DNA of 64,000 nucleotides from Morinoia aosen. Taxonomy: Eukaryota > Arthropoda > Malacostraca > Amphipoda > Talitridae. Under the pieces are notes generated by a model that was not told the DNA's origin, made no database searches, and worked only from the letters and a program-made list of their open reading frames with translations. Numbering within the stretch: the first letter of the stretch is position 1; each line of letters opens with the position of its first letter. This document shows positions 53,488-64,000 of the stretch, piece after piece. The DNA lies in contig CM059571.1 in NCBI GenBank assembly GCA_030386875.1, forward strand, positions 29,010,355 to 29,074,354. Reading direction: 5' to 3'. A program made the translations under genes and the position numbers.

Positions 53488-54912
53488 TTCGCGTTGTTCC
53501 TCCGATCATCTTCAGCGTTTTTCTTGCTGTCGAAGTCGTGCTACTTCTCCCTTGCGGTTGGACACATTTCTATCATTGGTGGGCTCTTTTGACCAAAAAA
53601 AATTCTGAAATGTCGTCTAATTATCTCTTCGAAGCTTCTCAAGAAAATCACAATTTCGAAAACAACTCAAGTTCCAAAATCTTGGGCCTTACACCAAGTG
53701 GTAGCCAGGTTACTTGTCGAACGAATTTAAAACATTTCTTTCCGCATTGTAAATTAAAAATATCAAAGCCACATGATGAATTTCACCAGAGAAAGCTCCA
53801 TAGAAAATTTCTACTTGTAGAAATAAGCCGGTTGCGTATTCTGGATACCATGATCAAGAGGGGGTCACACAGACGGACGGAGGGACGGACGCGGCACCTT
53901 TTATAATAGTGATTAGGATTACCATAATATCGTTCCCACTTAACAAGCGCTCCGCAGAGTCAAACGTAGTAACGAATTACATTCCAACTACAAAGAAAAT
54001 CATAAATTCTTATAATTCACACTATACTATTAAGGTAAGAAATAAGTCACTGAAAAATAAACCACGTTTCAATTCAAAAACCTACATTTCGAATTGCAAT
54101 TCAAACAACATTTAATAGCTTCAATTTATAACCACGCTACCATAATTCGAACCTAAAATATGCTAAAGGTCCAGAAAAAATAGCTAACATCCATTAATCC
54201 AATCTACAAAAAAAAACGTGAAACAACTCCGATGCCAGGCCCCAAAATAATTGTCAAACTTCTTTCCTACTCAGGAATCGTTATTAGTGTCTTGCGCACA
54301 CTACTAGCACCTCAACATTAGGCCAATCGCGCCGAAATTTTCATTTTTAGTTACCTAGACAAAACACAGTATCAGATTTAAATGAACAGTTGAAACAAAA
54401 CTTGCTTAAAAATGGTACTCGTATGAACAATAATTTCACACACCTGATGCAAACTATAACACTCGGGAACAAAAATGAAATTTTCATCTGTCTCAGCGAA
54501 AAATAAGGGATTTTGATAGTATTTTTTCCTAAATTCAAATATATCGGTTTTTCACCATCGCGCAAGGCTTCCAAGAAACCGGCAGTTATAGTTTCGAACA
54601 GTTTTTAATATTATCTATATTCTTAATTGCACAATATTTGAACACTATGATTCACCTAGAAAGTAGGAAAAGGACATTTTCTGTTGTATGTCGCCTGAGG
54701 AGCATCCCTCTTGATGGTTCAACAATAATCTGCCAGCATATTAGGATTCCATATGCCTTGTTACCTTTTTCTCAATAGATGCAATCTCCTGATGAAATTA
54801 ATCCCCGTGCCTATCGCTCACTGCGCCAAGATTTTCAGGGAAGAAATCTAGGTGCGAGTGCAGGAAGTGTACTTTTGAAGAATTACAACCCAAATGTTTA
54901 TAAAGTAAGATG
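53488..54912. other. Unassigned DNA with internal duplication
   Basis: Positions about 53,960-54,380 show diverged similarity to 57,290-57,620 ('ttcctactcaggaatc' against 'ccctactcatgaaaga', then 'cattaggccaatcgcg' against 'cattggactaatcgcg'). The 141-codon plus frame at 53,481-53,906 partly overlaps the minus-strand repeat remnant and is not supported as a gene. Confidence 0.4.
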
Positions 54913-56362
54913 TTATAAGATCTTTTTCAATATCACGGTAACTTTCCGCCTTTCGACTTCCCAAAAAAACTGAGTAACTTTTTTAAATGCATGCCAAGCT
55001 GCTTTCTCCAGTGGATTCAATACTTTCTCAAACTTTTCGTCATGCATTAGTGATCGTGTTTGTGGGCCCACAAATATTCCTACTTTAATTTTTGCTTCAG
55101 TAATTATAGGAAACTTTTGTTTTAAGTACATGAAACCAGGAGTGGTATTGTCCATGCCTTTCACGAAATTCTTCATTAATCATAGTTTGATTTGCAACCG
55201 AAGTAGATACACATTTATGGGATTACACAATGCGTCATGTTTTCCATTTTTCTGTCCAGAAATGAATGATTCAAGTTTAGACCATTTTTTTATAAAGTAA
55301 TGTTTTTTTCTGTTCCTACTATTCAATACAGAAAACCAACAGTTCTTTGTGTTACCAAGCTGCAGGCCAAGAATAAGTGCAATTATATACCTTCAAATCT
55401 CCACAAACATTCCATTCATGGACTGCATATTGAAGCTTTTTCAATATATATATAAAGTTTTCATATGTTTCTTTCATACCAGCGGAGTGAGCTACAGGAA
55501 CAGATGGTAGTTTATTGCCATTATGCCGAAGTACTGCTTTTAAACTAATTTTAGAAGCATCAATTAACAAACGCCATTCTGTGGAGTTATGTAGAATTCC
55601 AAATGTCTCCATAAGCGAAGGAATGTCGTCACCAAACACTAAGCTATTATCTTCAGACAAATAGTTTTTAAATTGTGAATGACGTTTACAATAAGTACAT
55701 CTCATTGTATTCTTCTGAAGAAGATTCCATCCTTTTAGCCGGGAGCCAAGCAGTTCAGACTGGTTTTTGGTCAACTTTAAGTCACGTACGAGATCGTTAA
55801 GATCTTCTTGAGTCAGTAAATGTTTCTTGAGTCAATAAATGTGGCTCAGACGAACAACTTTGTTCAAACGTTGTATCACCAATATATGTTTCTTTTTCTT
55901 CCTCACTGTCATCAGAATCTGAGCCCTCTTCATCTAAGGTTACATGTTCTGGAGGCTTTGGTATGGGCAATGCTTTGCAGTGTGGAACTGGTCTCATTGC
56001 AGATTGTAAGTTGGGGTACACCACTGTATGTTTTGATTTTGATTTAATCCCTTTAATCTTTGTTAGACAGAAATAAAAGTCAGAGGGGTGATCTTTGAGT
56101 TCCCTACAAATCACATGGAGGGCGAATGGAATGTGGCGTGTACCATTCTTCCATGCAGTGAAAAGTCTAAAACACGATAAACAACAGTTATGTGGGGCCC
56201 AGGTCCTTGACTCTCTGTTTGGTCCCCAGTTTACATTCAAAATAATGTTCGTAACACTTTCTCACTAATGGAGTAAGGTTTCGCCTTTGGGACATGATTG
56301 TGACTTCGCCACATAAATATATCGTAAAAAGTATTTGGATGATTTACACAAACTTTAGGCAT
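54913..56362 (-). pseudogene. Pseudogene of a widespread arthropod transposon ORF
   Basis: Minus-strand fragments in order. ATG at 56,362 starts 'MPKVCVNHPNTF'. 55,797-56,240 holds 'CCLSCFRLFTAW', 'SDFYFCLTKIKGI' and 'YPNLQSAMRPVPHCK'. 55,352-55,774 holds 'ELLGSRLKGWNLLQ', 'EWRLLIDASKISLKAVL' and 'NGNKLPSVPVAHS'. 54,913-55,176 starts 'MKNFVKGMDNTTPGF'. This matches a family of uncharacterised proteins, present in many copies in arthropod genomes, that I know only as transposon-related hypothetical proteins. Frameshifts at about 56,250-56,330 and 55,180-55,350 and a stop before 'MKNFVKG' show decay. The C-terminal part beyond 54,913 is missing. Confidence 0.7.
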
Positions 56363-57829
56363 TTTGTAACCAATGCCTGATTCAAATTAATTAGTAAAAG
56401 TGTAATACACAATTATTCAGATACACAACGCACTCAAGATGACGTGTTCACTTGTTCACGGCTATTGTACAAGTACAGCTGGGCAATGGCATCGTTCTGA
56501 TGAATGCTTACTTAGTACTACAACACATCATCTTTGTGCATGGCTGTACATGTCTATACATGTCTAAACCTGCACCTGAGTAAGTTTATTTGGTCCCATC
56601 ACATTGATAATGTTCTAAGAGTTGTCAATGTACAATGGATAGATGAACGAAAAAACGTTTACTTCAAAATATTTAATTCGAATTATAAAAAACTGAAGTC
56701 GATGAAGAAATTCCGAATACATATTCGAAATCATGATAAAAATCTGCATTAAGTACAACTATTGGTACTCGTGGACCAAAAATCATGTTGACAAGAGTAA
56801 TTTTTCTCTCTGAAACAGTGCTATCGGACCGTGACTGCATAACTGTTTAAAGGAGTTTGAAAACGATTATAAATTTTAGGTTACTTTTATTTTAACTTTT
56901 ACTTTTAGTCTCAGACACCATTTTATCTATAGTCCCATAAATGGCAAATATCGACGCAATTAATCCAATATTGAAGCAATAGTAACTTCTGTAACCTGGT
57001 AACCTATCTCTAAAAATTACGAATTTCGCCAGTATTAGTCCAATGTTTAAGCGATATTAACCTTTGTACTGCTACAATATCATTTCATGGGTTGAAGCTA
57101 AAACTACGTAAGGTCTCTAAATCACAATTTGCACTTAACCACCGTTACTATTACTGTGATAGCCACAAATAACTACTGCAAGGTTCTCAAAATTTACGAC
57201 CATTTCGTGATAACAGTTAAAAAACACATGGTGGAAAAACATCATGAATACCTTAAATTTTAAATTCTCTCTAAGCCAATAAAGTGTTAACTCATAAACA
57301 TAAAACATGTAAGTTCCAGTTGAAAAACGCTAATGGTTTATTATAATTTCAACTTCATACATCACTTTCATCACTCGCATTTGTAACCATCCTACAATAA
57401 TTTCAACTCAGAATATAATAAACGTTCAATAAACTAACATGCAAAAACTCGTACTACTTCCCTACTCATGAAAGATTTTTAGTAGTGGTACAAAGATTAC
57501 CATCTCTTTAACATTGGACTAATCGCGGTAAAATTTGTCATTTCCAAAACTAGTAGGTCACTGCTTCTTGACATAGCTCGGTGTCTGTCAGACTTCAATG
57601 AACAGTTGAAACATGAACTAATTGTTTTCCAATTTTACAATACATTCCACATTTAAGCAGACACGGCGCGATTTCATCCAGCAACGCGATTTAGCAGGTC
57701 TCCATATCACCATTTCGCACTCCAGCACCGTTTCCGTAAGTCGGTGGTCACCGTGAAATTCATAAAACATGGTGAAGGAAGCATTATATACACATATTCC
57801 AGCTTTTCAATTAAGATAATAGCACAAAT
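56363..57829. other. Non-coding DNA with degenerate internal repeats
   Basis: Successive segments (56,900-57,080, 57,100-57,290 and 57,300-57,680) look like diverged repeats of each other and of 53,960-54,380, sharing 'ttagtccaatgtt'/'attggactaatcg' phrases. No gene recognised. Confidence 0.4.
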
Positions 57830-58170
57830 AAGCAGAATGTTCTAATGGCTCTCGCTCATTTCGCAAAAGCGATCGTTTTGACTCCGCAAGCCAAATACCC
57901 CACGATAACCTCAGTACAACAGCGTCCACATACGCCGCTGCGTGTCCGCAAACACCAGGCAACCAGCACAGAACAATTACATAAGAAGAACTTCAAAACT
58001 ACGGTGGACCCCAAGCCCGCTGTAGACAAACATACGCACGGACGCTAGCCAATCAGCAGCCAGCAGTCACGACTGGCCGCTGACGTCATCACGGCCAAAG
58101 CTTCCAATTGGCTGCGTATCCAGGCTATACTGTGATACTCGTTTGGATTGTAAGTCTAATTTTCCTGTCA
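57830..58170. promoter_or_regulatory. GC-rich promoter-like block with CCAAT and CRE
   Basis: Clearly more GC-rich than its surroundings, with many CpGs. It contains 'agccaatcag' (CCAAT on plus, 58,049-58,053), a consensus CRE TGACGTCA (58,081-58,088) and 'ccaattgg' (58,108-58,115). These are typical proximal promoter elements. No adjacent first exon is evident on either strand, so the gene it would serve is unknown. It could also be a transposon-derived promoter. Confidence 0.4.
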
Positions 58171-58659
58171 AGTTATAAACGTTTCTGGGCGTAGTGAGGA
58201 TAGTGAAAGCCGAAATAGTGAATTGCGGTTACATTGACAACACTTTTTATTATTTCATTCAATATACATACACGTGAAGGCGCATTCATGTACATATTTG
58301 CAATTCATATATAAAGACTGAGGCGCATTTAGATTAGACTAAGGTGCTGAATGTGATAAAACATTGGTGCCGTATATTAAAAGTTTTCGGAAAGGGTTCA
58401 TAGTCTTTCTAAACCATTCAATATCAGATTCTCATCCTAGTCGAAACAATATGATAATGAAGAAATTAAGTTATTTGAGCAATAAAAAACCTGCTAATAA
58501 TATGTAGCGATGTTAGTTATATTTATTATACGTAAAGATTACAAAAATAGTTACATACGAGAAATGGGAAGAAGGTTATGTTAACGTAATGTTTTTTATG
58601 TTACGTTCATATATATTGATGGATGATTCGTGCGTACGTTGCTTGATTGATTATAGATT
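58171..58659. other. Unassigned DNA
   Basis: AT-rich, with no recognised gene or repeat beyond the start of R2 copy 3. Confidence 0.3.
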
Positions 58660-59040
58660 AGTTTTAGCCTCCTTTTACCACATACCACAACAAAGAGGTT
58701 CAAAGTGAGGAAGGATGAAGACACCATATAGTAGGGAGTTGAGGGAACGCTGAATCTATGTACAAGGTGAGTTCCGGTTCAGGATCCCGTTCGCATGGAA
58801 AGTCAGTTAAGAAGGAAGGTTATGAAACATGATAAAAGTTGATGAAGAAAGTAAGAGGTATTGAAAAACAGGACAGTAGTAGACCGAAAAAAGATGGTCC
58901 TACACCAAACTACGAACATTTCATTTCAACAGAAAGAAAGCTTACCTAACCATCAGCACAGTGCCTCACATTTTTCCCTTGGGAGCGCTAATTCCCATAG
59001 ATATAATAGCTCTGAAGGGCGCGAACGTTGCTTCGTAACA
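58660..59040 (+). repeat. Dispersed repeat R2, copy 3
   Basis: Contains the R2 landmarks on the plus strand: 'gagttgagggaacgctgaat', 'gtagaccgaaaaaagatgg', 'agaaagaaagcttaccta' and 'ttgggagcgctaattccca'. The open frame 58,861-59,178 lies mostly inside it and is not conserved in the other copies. Confidence 0.7.
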
Positions 59041-59816
59041 ATAATGGAGAATATAGCGGAAAGAGAGTCCACAAGACCGCCACGCACACACTTTGAATTA
59101 GGGTTTACAAGCATCCAGTTTTTGAACGAGGCTCAACACACAGTATTAACTAGTATCAGAAGTGAACTACAGTACTAAGGTGGCTAGGTGAGCTAATAAC
59201 TGAAGCCTAAGCAGAGCCTTCGGCATGGTTTTTCATTACATTTTCCAGTTACAACATACCAGTAGTTAGGATATACGCTAAATAATAGCGGGGTAGAAAT
59301 GTTTATGTATACAAAGCAATGAACTACGCATGAAGATTTAGTGCAATTAAACTCGCAGTATGTGCACAAGCGTGTGCTAAGAAACAAAAATATAGATATG
59401 AGACATTAAATCCAATCTCTGTATCTGTTGAAAGTTTGCACTGTCAAGGTTGACACTGCAGTGCAAGAAGAGCAATCATTTGGATAAATTACGAGCTAGT
59501 AACAGTAAATGACCTTCCTACCATGACGCACTTCAGAAATATTGTAGCCATATAAGCTTATTTACAAAATTAATGCATTACCAATAAAATATACTTAGGT
59601 CAATCAAAAAATATACCTAACTTGCTACCAGGTGATAATATTACTCATGGAGAATTTTCTTAAGTTTTTCAGTACAACTTTTGGAGGTCATAAGTCTGTT
59701 CACGTGTCTTGTGCATTGAAGCGTTCTACACACCCCAAAAAATTGTTGCAACTTGACGGTGATCTGAACACAGCAGAAATTACAGTGATGCTGACTCAAA
59801 TCTAAGAACTTACAGA
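59041..59816. other. Unassigned DNA, 3' flank of the minus-strand gene
   Basis: No gene recognised. It includes the region downstream of the TAG-terminated exon at 59,817. Confidence 0.3.
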
Positions 59817-62687
59817 CTAGTTTACGAAATCCTGATACGACTTGTGATACATGGTGTATGATCTCTTGCCCCTTAATTTAAGCTTGACAAATGCACTGAG
59901 ATAAGGACCAAGTCTGCCACTTACACTTCTCAGGAAATTATCGGTGTTTAACCGCTTGTACAGTACCTTTGATTTTCTCCTGAGCCTTTTCCTAAGTTTT
60001 CTCTCAGGAGCTGGTCTGCTGGTTTCAAGGGCAATTTTCGTTCCTGAAGGAGAAGCGAACAAGCGTCGCTTACAAGGTACCACCGGAGGACTTGTGTCTT
60101 TCGGCAAAGAACTAATCCGTTTGCCACACAAATTCTGCAATAAATTGACGAAAATTAGATTGTATATTATATTTACTTCCACAACTTGTAGAAAGTATTA
60201 TTTGCACACACAAATCAAACTTTAAGGTGATTGAAAGTTTAGGTTTTGAACACAACACATCTAATTAAAAAATATTCCACATTTAATCTACATGGATTGG
60301 AATCACAGTTCTGGTTAGTATTCTTTTCCAAGGTTTCTAGTATTAAACTATGAATGAGTTCAAACATACTGAACGGTATAAAGTGAGTACCAATGAGAGA
60401 CAAGATAGCCCTGTTCAGTACCCAAGAAAGTAAGCGAGTACCGCGAGCCCACCCTTCAAATGAATCAAGCAATATAATTGGATGCATTGTGCAAAGAAGC
60501 AATACCAAAATGTTTGTATTAATTCAATTCCAAGGACACAAGAAATAAAGTATAGTTCAGAAATATCCTACGAGAATCACATTTTAATTATATTTTTTAC
60601 CCAAAGATAATTATATAATTTAATGATAGATGTATTAAATCGAGAAGTTGAATGATCAGAGAGGTAAATGAGTGACAGTGAATATGGTATTGACACTGAT
60701 GGAAATGGCAGCAGGTAGTTTTCACAATAATTCTACAAATGCTGCTGTGTCTTAGAATAATGCGTATGTGATAACTTTTCAGCAATCTTTTGAGCTTTTG
60801 CTGCTAGCACTCATCGAACGCTGTCCATTTCTGGCTTGTAACTTGAAAAATCTATCTCGCTACAATTCAAAGAAACTTCAAAGAAGTACGAATTCAGGGG
60901 TTATCTCAACACGACTAACCTGGGTCGTTTCCCTCCACGAAGATGAGCAGCATTGTTTGCTGGAAGCACTGGTGGCAGGCTTTGAGGTGCCAAGAGTGGC
61001 AAACCTTGAGGTACCAGGAGTGGCAGGCCTTGAGGTGCCAGTAGTGGCAGGCCTTGAGGAGCCAGGAGAGGCAGGCCTTGAGGTGCCAGTAGTGGCAGGC
61101 CTTGAGGTGCCAGTAGTGGCAGGCCTTGAGGTGCCAGTAGTGGCAGGCCTTGAGGTGCCAGTAGTGGCAGGCCTTGAGGCGCCAGGAGTGGCAGGCCTTG
61201 AGGTGCCAGGAGTGGCAGGCCTTGAGGTGCCAGGAGTGGCAGGCCTTGAGGTGCCAGGAGTGGAAGGCCTTGAGGTGCCAGGAGTGGAAGGCCTTGAGGT
61301 GCCAGGAGTGGAAGGCCTTGAGGTGCCAGGAGTGGCAGGCCTTGAGGTGCCAGGAGTGGCAGCCCATGAAGCACCAGGAGTGGCAGCTCTCGAGGTGCCA
61401 GGAGTGGCAGGTCTCGTAGCACCAAGGGCAGGAGGTACAGTACCAGCAGCTGAGGGAGAAATAAGGGAATAAATTGGGAACAGTGATATGGCATCTCGAA
61501 TGAAATTGAAGCACACTACAAAATGAGTGGTATTTTCAACAAATTTAATTCTTCCAAAAGCTCTACTTCATTTTATTCAATTCTTACTCATTAGTAGAGA
61601 AGGCGGTTTAAGGCTCCACCCCATAATATAATTTCACAGAGGAAGTGGAAGGAAGCATCTAGTATGCAAGGAAAACACTTAGGTACAAACAAAAAAGAAA
61701 GGCGACCTCACCATCAGCTCAGGCCCTGACATTCTCTCTCATGGAATACTACTTCCAATGGATACAAAAGTTTTATCCCACTTATTGGGAAATCATCTAA
61801 TGTAAGTGATCCTTCATAATGTAAAATAGGCAAAGCCAATTGGTAAATTAAAGTTCTGCAGCACTGTAAGAGTACATAAGGAATGAAACACTGGGGTACA
61901 GAGGAGGCTCATCAAAAATTGGAAGAGCTCATCAAATTAATTAAACACAAAACCTATTTTTACCTACCAAGACTAACCTGTCAACACAAACACTGCACTA
62001 GGTATTTCTCATTCATGAAGCGCCTGAGTTATCACAGGATTGTAATTCAGATTATATTAATTATCTTCGGTGTTCGTAACAACATTTTTGAACATTTCAA
62101 TTATTTTTCTTAATTCAACACTAAATGTACATGGAAAAAGATTGCTAGTAACATTTTGACCCCTGTATTATGTATGAAATAATTTCCAATTCAATGCTGA
62201 AGTTTGTTTCCCTACAAAAAACTTTCTTTGCTATGTTTCATTGAGTGTAATAATGAATTGTGTAGCACTCATTTCCTGGATAAATGTTACACACTGTGAG
62301 ACATGTGTGAATACCATTATCAAAAGTAATTGGAAATGTACTACCCTTTCTTTGTGTACACTGAGGCTTCATAAGTGACAGCCATGCACTCTCTAAATAG
62401 GTGTAAATTAAGCTTATTGGCTTCAATTTTCACATGGGATGAATATTTTTTCAAGTGGCCTTGACTTTTTTAAAAATTTCAATATATTGAACTCAATGTT
62501 AACATTCTTTTCTTTCATTTCAATATTCCTCAATTGGAATGGGGAATCATCATTTAAAATTTAAACTTACTTTTGTTAGTAGTGGCAGGCGTTGCAGCAC
62601 CAGGCATTGTGGCAAGAGGTAGGGCAGGCCTTGCACCCGGAGTGCCAAGGCTTGTAGCACCATGAGCAGGAGGTACAGTGCCAGCAG
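59817..62687 (-). CDS. Ser/Thr/Pro-repeat protein gene, 3' exons
   Basis: Three phase-compatible minus-strand exons. 62,571-62,687 (after 'ttatttctccatcag', before GTAAGT; 39 codons, 'AGTVPPAHGATSLGTPGARP'). 60,920-61,449 (after 'ttatttctccctcag', before GTTAGT; starts 'AGTVPPALGATRPATPG', then 8-residue repeats around 'TSRPATPG', ends 'SSSWRETTQ'). 59,817-60,134 (after 'tttattgcag'; 'NLCGKRISSLPKDTSPPVV', Lys/Arg-rich 'RKLRKRLRRKSKVLYKRL', 'AFVKLKLRGKRSYTMYHKSY', stop). Exon phases 1, 0, 0 fit. The last exon faintly recalls the region after the THAP domain in THAP/P-element transposases; this is weak. The first exons must lie beyond 62,687 or outside the window. Function unknown. Confidence 0.5.
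60972..61428. repeat. 24-bp minisatellite, 19 units, in an exon
   Basis: Nineteen tandem units of a 24-base sequence around 'ggccttgaggtgccaggagt' (plus strand). Variants such as 'agtagtggcagg' and 'ggagtggaagg' are grouped in runs, indicating local unit duplication. The length is a multiple of 3 and the unit lacks stops in several frames, so long frames appear on both strands. The splice context supports the minus-strand Ser/Thr/Pro reading. Confidence 0.92.
61450..61830. repeat. Unit 1 of a tandem duplication (intron side)
   Basis: The sequence upstream of the 61,449 splice acceptor, in gene sense, matches that upstream of the 62,687 acceptor: 'gtgtgcttcaatttcat', 'gatgccatatca.tgttccc' and 'ttaaggctccacc'. 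Positions 61,690-61,800 also resemble R2 ('aaaagaaaggcgacctcacc', 'agctcaggccctgacatt'). Confidence 0.65.
61831..62570. other. Intron between the duplicated exons
   Basis: AT-rich. Short open frames (61,883-62,113 and 62,238-62,426) are not supported. Confidence 0.4.
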
Positions 62688-62965
62688 CTGATGGAGAAAT
62701 AAGTGAATAAATTGGGAACACTGATATGGCATCTTGCATGAAATTGAAGCACACTACACAATGAAAGATATTTCCAACAACCTTAATTTTTTCTGAACTT
62801 TTGTGTCATGACATCGCCTATTAATACTTTAGGAGAAAATAAGTCATTTTAAGGCTCCACCACCATAACATAGTTTCACAGAGAAAGTAAAAGGGGATGA
62901 GTAATATACTCATAGAGCTAATTAAGTACCATTCAATATTAATCCCCACAAACCAAAGTCATTAA
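62688..62965. repeat. Unit 2 of the tandem duplication (intron side)
   Basis: Partner of 61,450-61,630, with the same order of shared phrases. Together with the exon starts this shows a duplicated segment with a period of about 1.24 kb. Confidence 0.65.
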
Positions 62966-64000
62966 GGGGTATGTTGGCTTCTGGAGTACCTATACCATTT
63001 TCAAAACACAGCCTTAGAGATTCAATAAATAGGTTCTTATCACCCCTTCAGTGTAAAATTAATCATATGAATTTAAACCTTTTATTCAAGTACATCAATC
63101 CACTACCCAGCTTCTAGCCCCTGTATCTTGTAAACTGTTGTACTGATCCTTATGAAATTTCAATTTATTATTTTTAGTATTATTAGTATGTAAATTCCCC
63201 AATCTCAATGTGAATGCTTTTGATCTCAATAAGTTTTTTCCTTTTAACTAGATTTTTATTCATTCAATTTTAGTAAAATTTCTATTTGAAATTGAAGTTC
63301 ATAATAATTGAGATTCTATGTAGCCTACTCAGAACATTTTTTTAAGAAAGATCCATTGATCATGTTTCTGGACCTTTAATTAACCAAGAGGAACTCTACG
63401 TAAACTATGTAAACTTTGTATGGTCATCTTTGGTGACCAACTCTACAAGGCCACTTTTATGAATAACACTGTCTGATCACTGTTCATAGTATTGAAAGTC
63501 ACCTTTGAAAGTGACTAGATGTAGGATCGAAAGCTGACTTATTCACACCTAATCATGTATTTTAAAGCTGTGTAAAGTAAGAGTAGGTATGCTACTATTT
63601 TCCTACTAAAGTAAAGAAGCCTGCATGATGATTCTTTTCATTATACATGGTGACCACTGATATTTCATTTCCAAATTTTACTACTTTTTACTACTTTTTA
63701 CTACCTTCAATGGCAAAAAATTACTACCTTTTTTTACACAATGATTGTTGTCCAAATGTCTAGAGGTAAGTAATTGGCCTATAATGAGTAATTTGAGTCA
63801 ATAATATACGCAATGCCAAAAATTCAAAAAAGCTCCCAAGTTTCTTAATACTTAAAATGCTTAATACTAAATGGAGCAACCGAAGCTTTAAGGCAAAAAA
63901 GTTACCTACATTTTTAAGGTACCCCAACCTAAATGGACTCCAACAAAAGTTCATCATATGGAAAAAATGAACTGACTGGAAACTAGTAGACACCAGGGAA
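62966..64000. other. Unassigned AT-rich DNA
   Basis: No recognised exon. Positions 63,680-63,735 contain repeats of 'tttttactac'. The frame at 63,760-63,993 has no known features. Upstream exons of the minus-strand gene may lie here or beyond the window. Confidence 0.3.

Noticed and set aside
55820..56047. 75-codon plus-strand frame
   Set aside because: Antisense to the transposon-derived pseudogene at 54,913-56,362.
60768..61472. Plus-strand 234-codon frame with 'GLEVPGVA' repeats as a gene
   Set aside because: It is a by-product of the stop-free 24-bp unit. Splice sites and phases support the opposite strand, and the frame runs through the minus-strand acceptor with no plus-strand signals.
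60901..61514. Two other minus-strand frames through the minisatellite
   Set aside because: They are open for the same reason. Only the Ser/Thr/Pro frame has phases compatible with the neighbouring exons.
1..64000. Bacterial contamination, operons or CRISPR arrays
   Set aside because: Coding exons are spliced, elements are eukaryotic, and no regularly spaced direct repeats with unique spacers were seen; the only regular array is the 24-bp exon minisatellite.

Overview
This is AT-rich eukaryotic nuclear DNA, most likely from an arthropod (probably an insect). The evidence is spliced coding exons with GT..AG borders, Ty3/gypsy-type LTR retrotransposons, Penelope-like elements (PLEs), a DUF4806-family gene that is common in arthropods, a decayed arthropod-type transposon ORF, and many MITE or foldback repeats. 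I see no operons, CRISPR arrays or bacterial signals. The species cannot be named from sequence alone. Layout: 1-23.6 kb is mostly repeats and unassigned AT-rich DNA. It holds a two-copy dispersed repeat that ends in a MITE terminus (1.1-2.4 and 15.5-17.3 kb), the matching 377-bp MITE (21.4 kb), a decayed PLE with inverted arms (6.4-8.0 kb), a broken DUF4806 locus (8.7-9.7 kb), a tRNA-like SINE (10.4 kb), an inverted repeat pair (10.8-11.5 kb) and two neighbouring foldback elements (13.4-14.9 kb). 23.6-27.0 kb is a seven-exon DUF4806 gene on the minus strand; six of the seven exons are phase-consistent and one carries an in-frame stop. 28.0-51.8 kb is the centrepiece: two defective Ty3/gypsy relatives lying head to head. 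Element A reads on the minus strand (28,019-41,632) and element B on the plus strand (about 41,983-51,797). 

Each gypsy copy shows where the other has been invaded. A carries a Penelope-like element inside its 3' LTR (28,443-30,635, 13-bp target duplication), a 1,673-bp solo-LTR-like insert in its reverse transcriptase (35,170-36,842, 4-bp duplication) and a 492-bp MITE (36,978-37,469, 2-bp duplication). B has the empty sites. B in turn carries a 224-bp insert (43,486-43,709, 5-bp duplication) made of the 3' part of a mature tRNA-Ile, including CCA, fused to an antisense LTR end, and a 1.2-kb insert near 49.6-50.85 kb. The same tRNA-LTR arrangement occurs at the A/B junction (41,768-41,982). 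The primer-binding site of A (41,602-41,611) is complementary to the end of this same tRNA, so these look like retrotransposition by-products in which primer tRNA was copied into DNA. Both copies also keep two small ORFs downstream of pol. One encodes a 93-94 residue protein with an N-myristoylation-type start and one membrane span, placed just after a good splice acceptor. 

51.8-64 kb contains degenerate 23-residue repeats (53.3 kb), a pseudogene of a widespread arthropod transposon ORF (54.9-56.4 kb), a GC-rich promoter-like block with CCAAT and CRE motifs (57.8-58.2 kb), and a minus-strand gene (59.8-62.7 kb, probably continuing beyond the window). Its main exon contains 19 tandem 24-bp units coding for a Ser/Thr/Pro-rich repeat. 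The adjacent exon is a tandem duplicate of the start of that exon.
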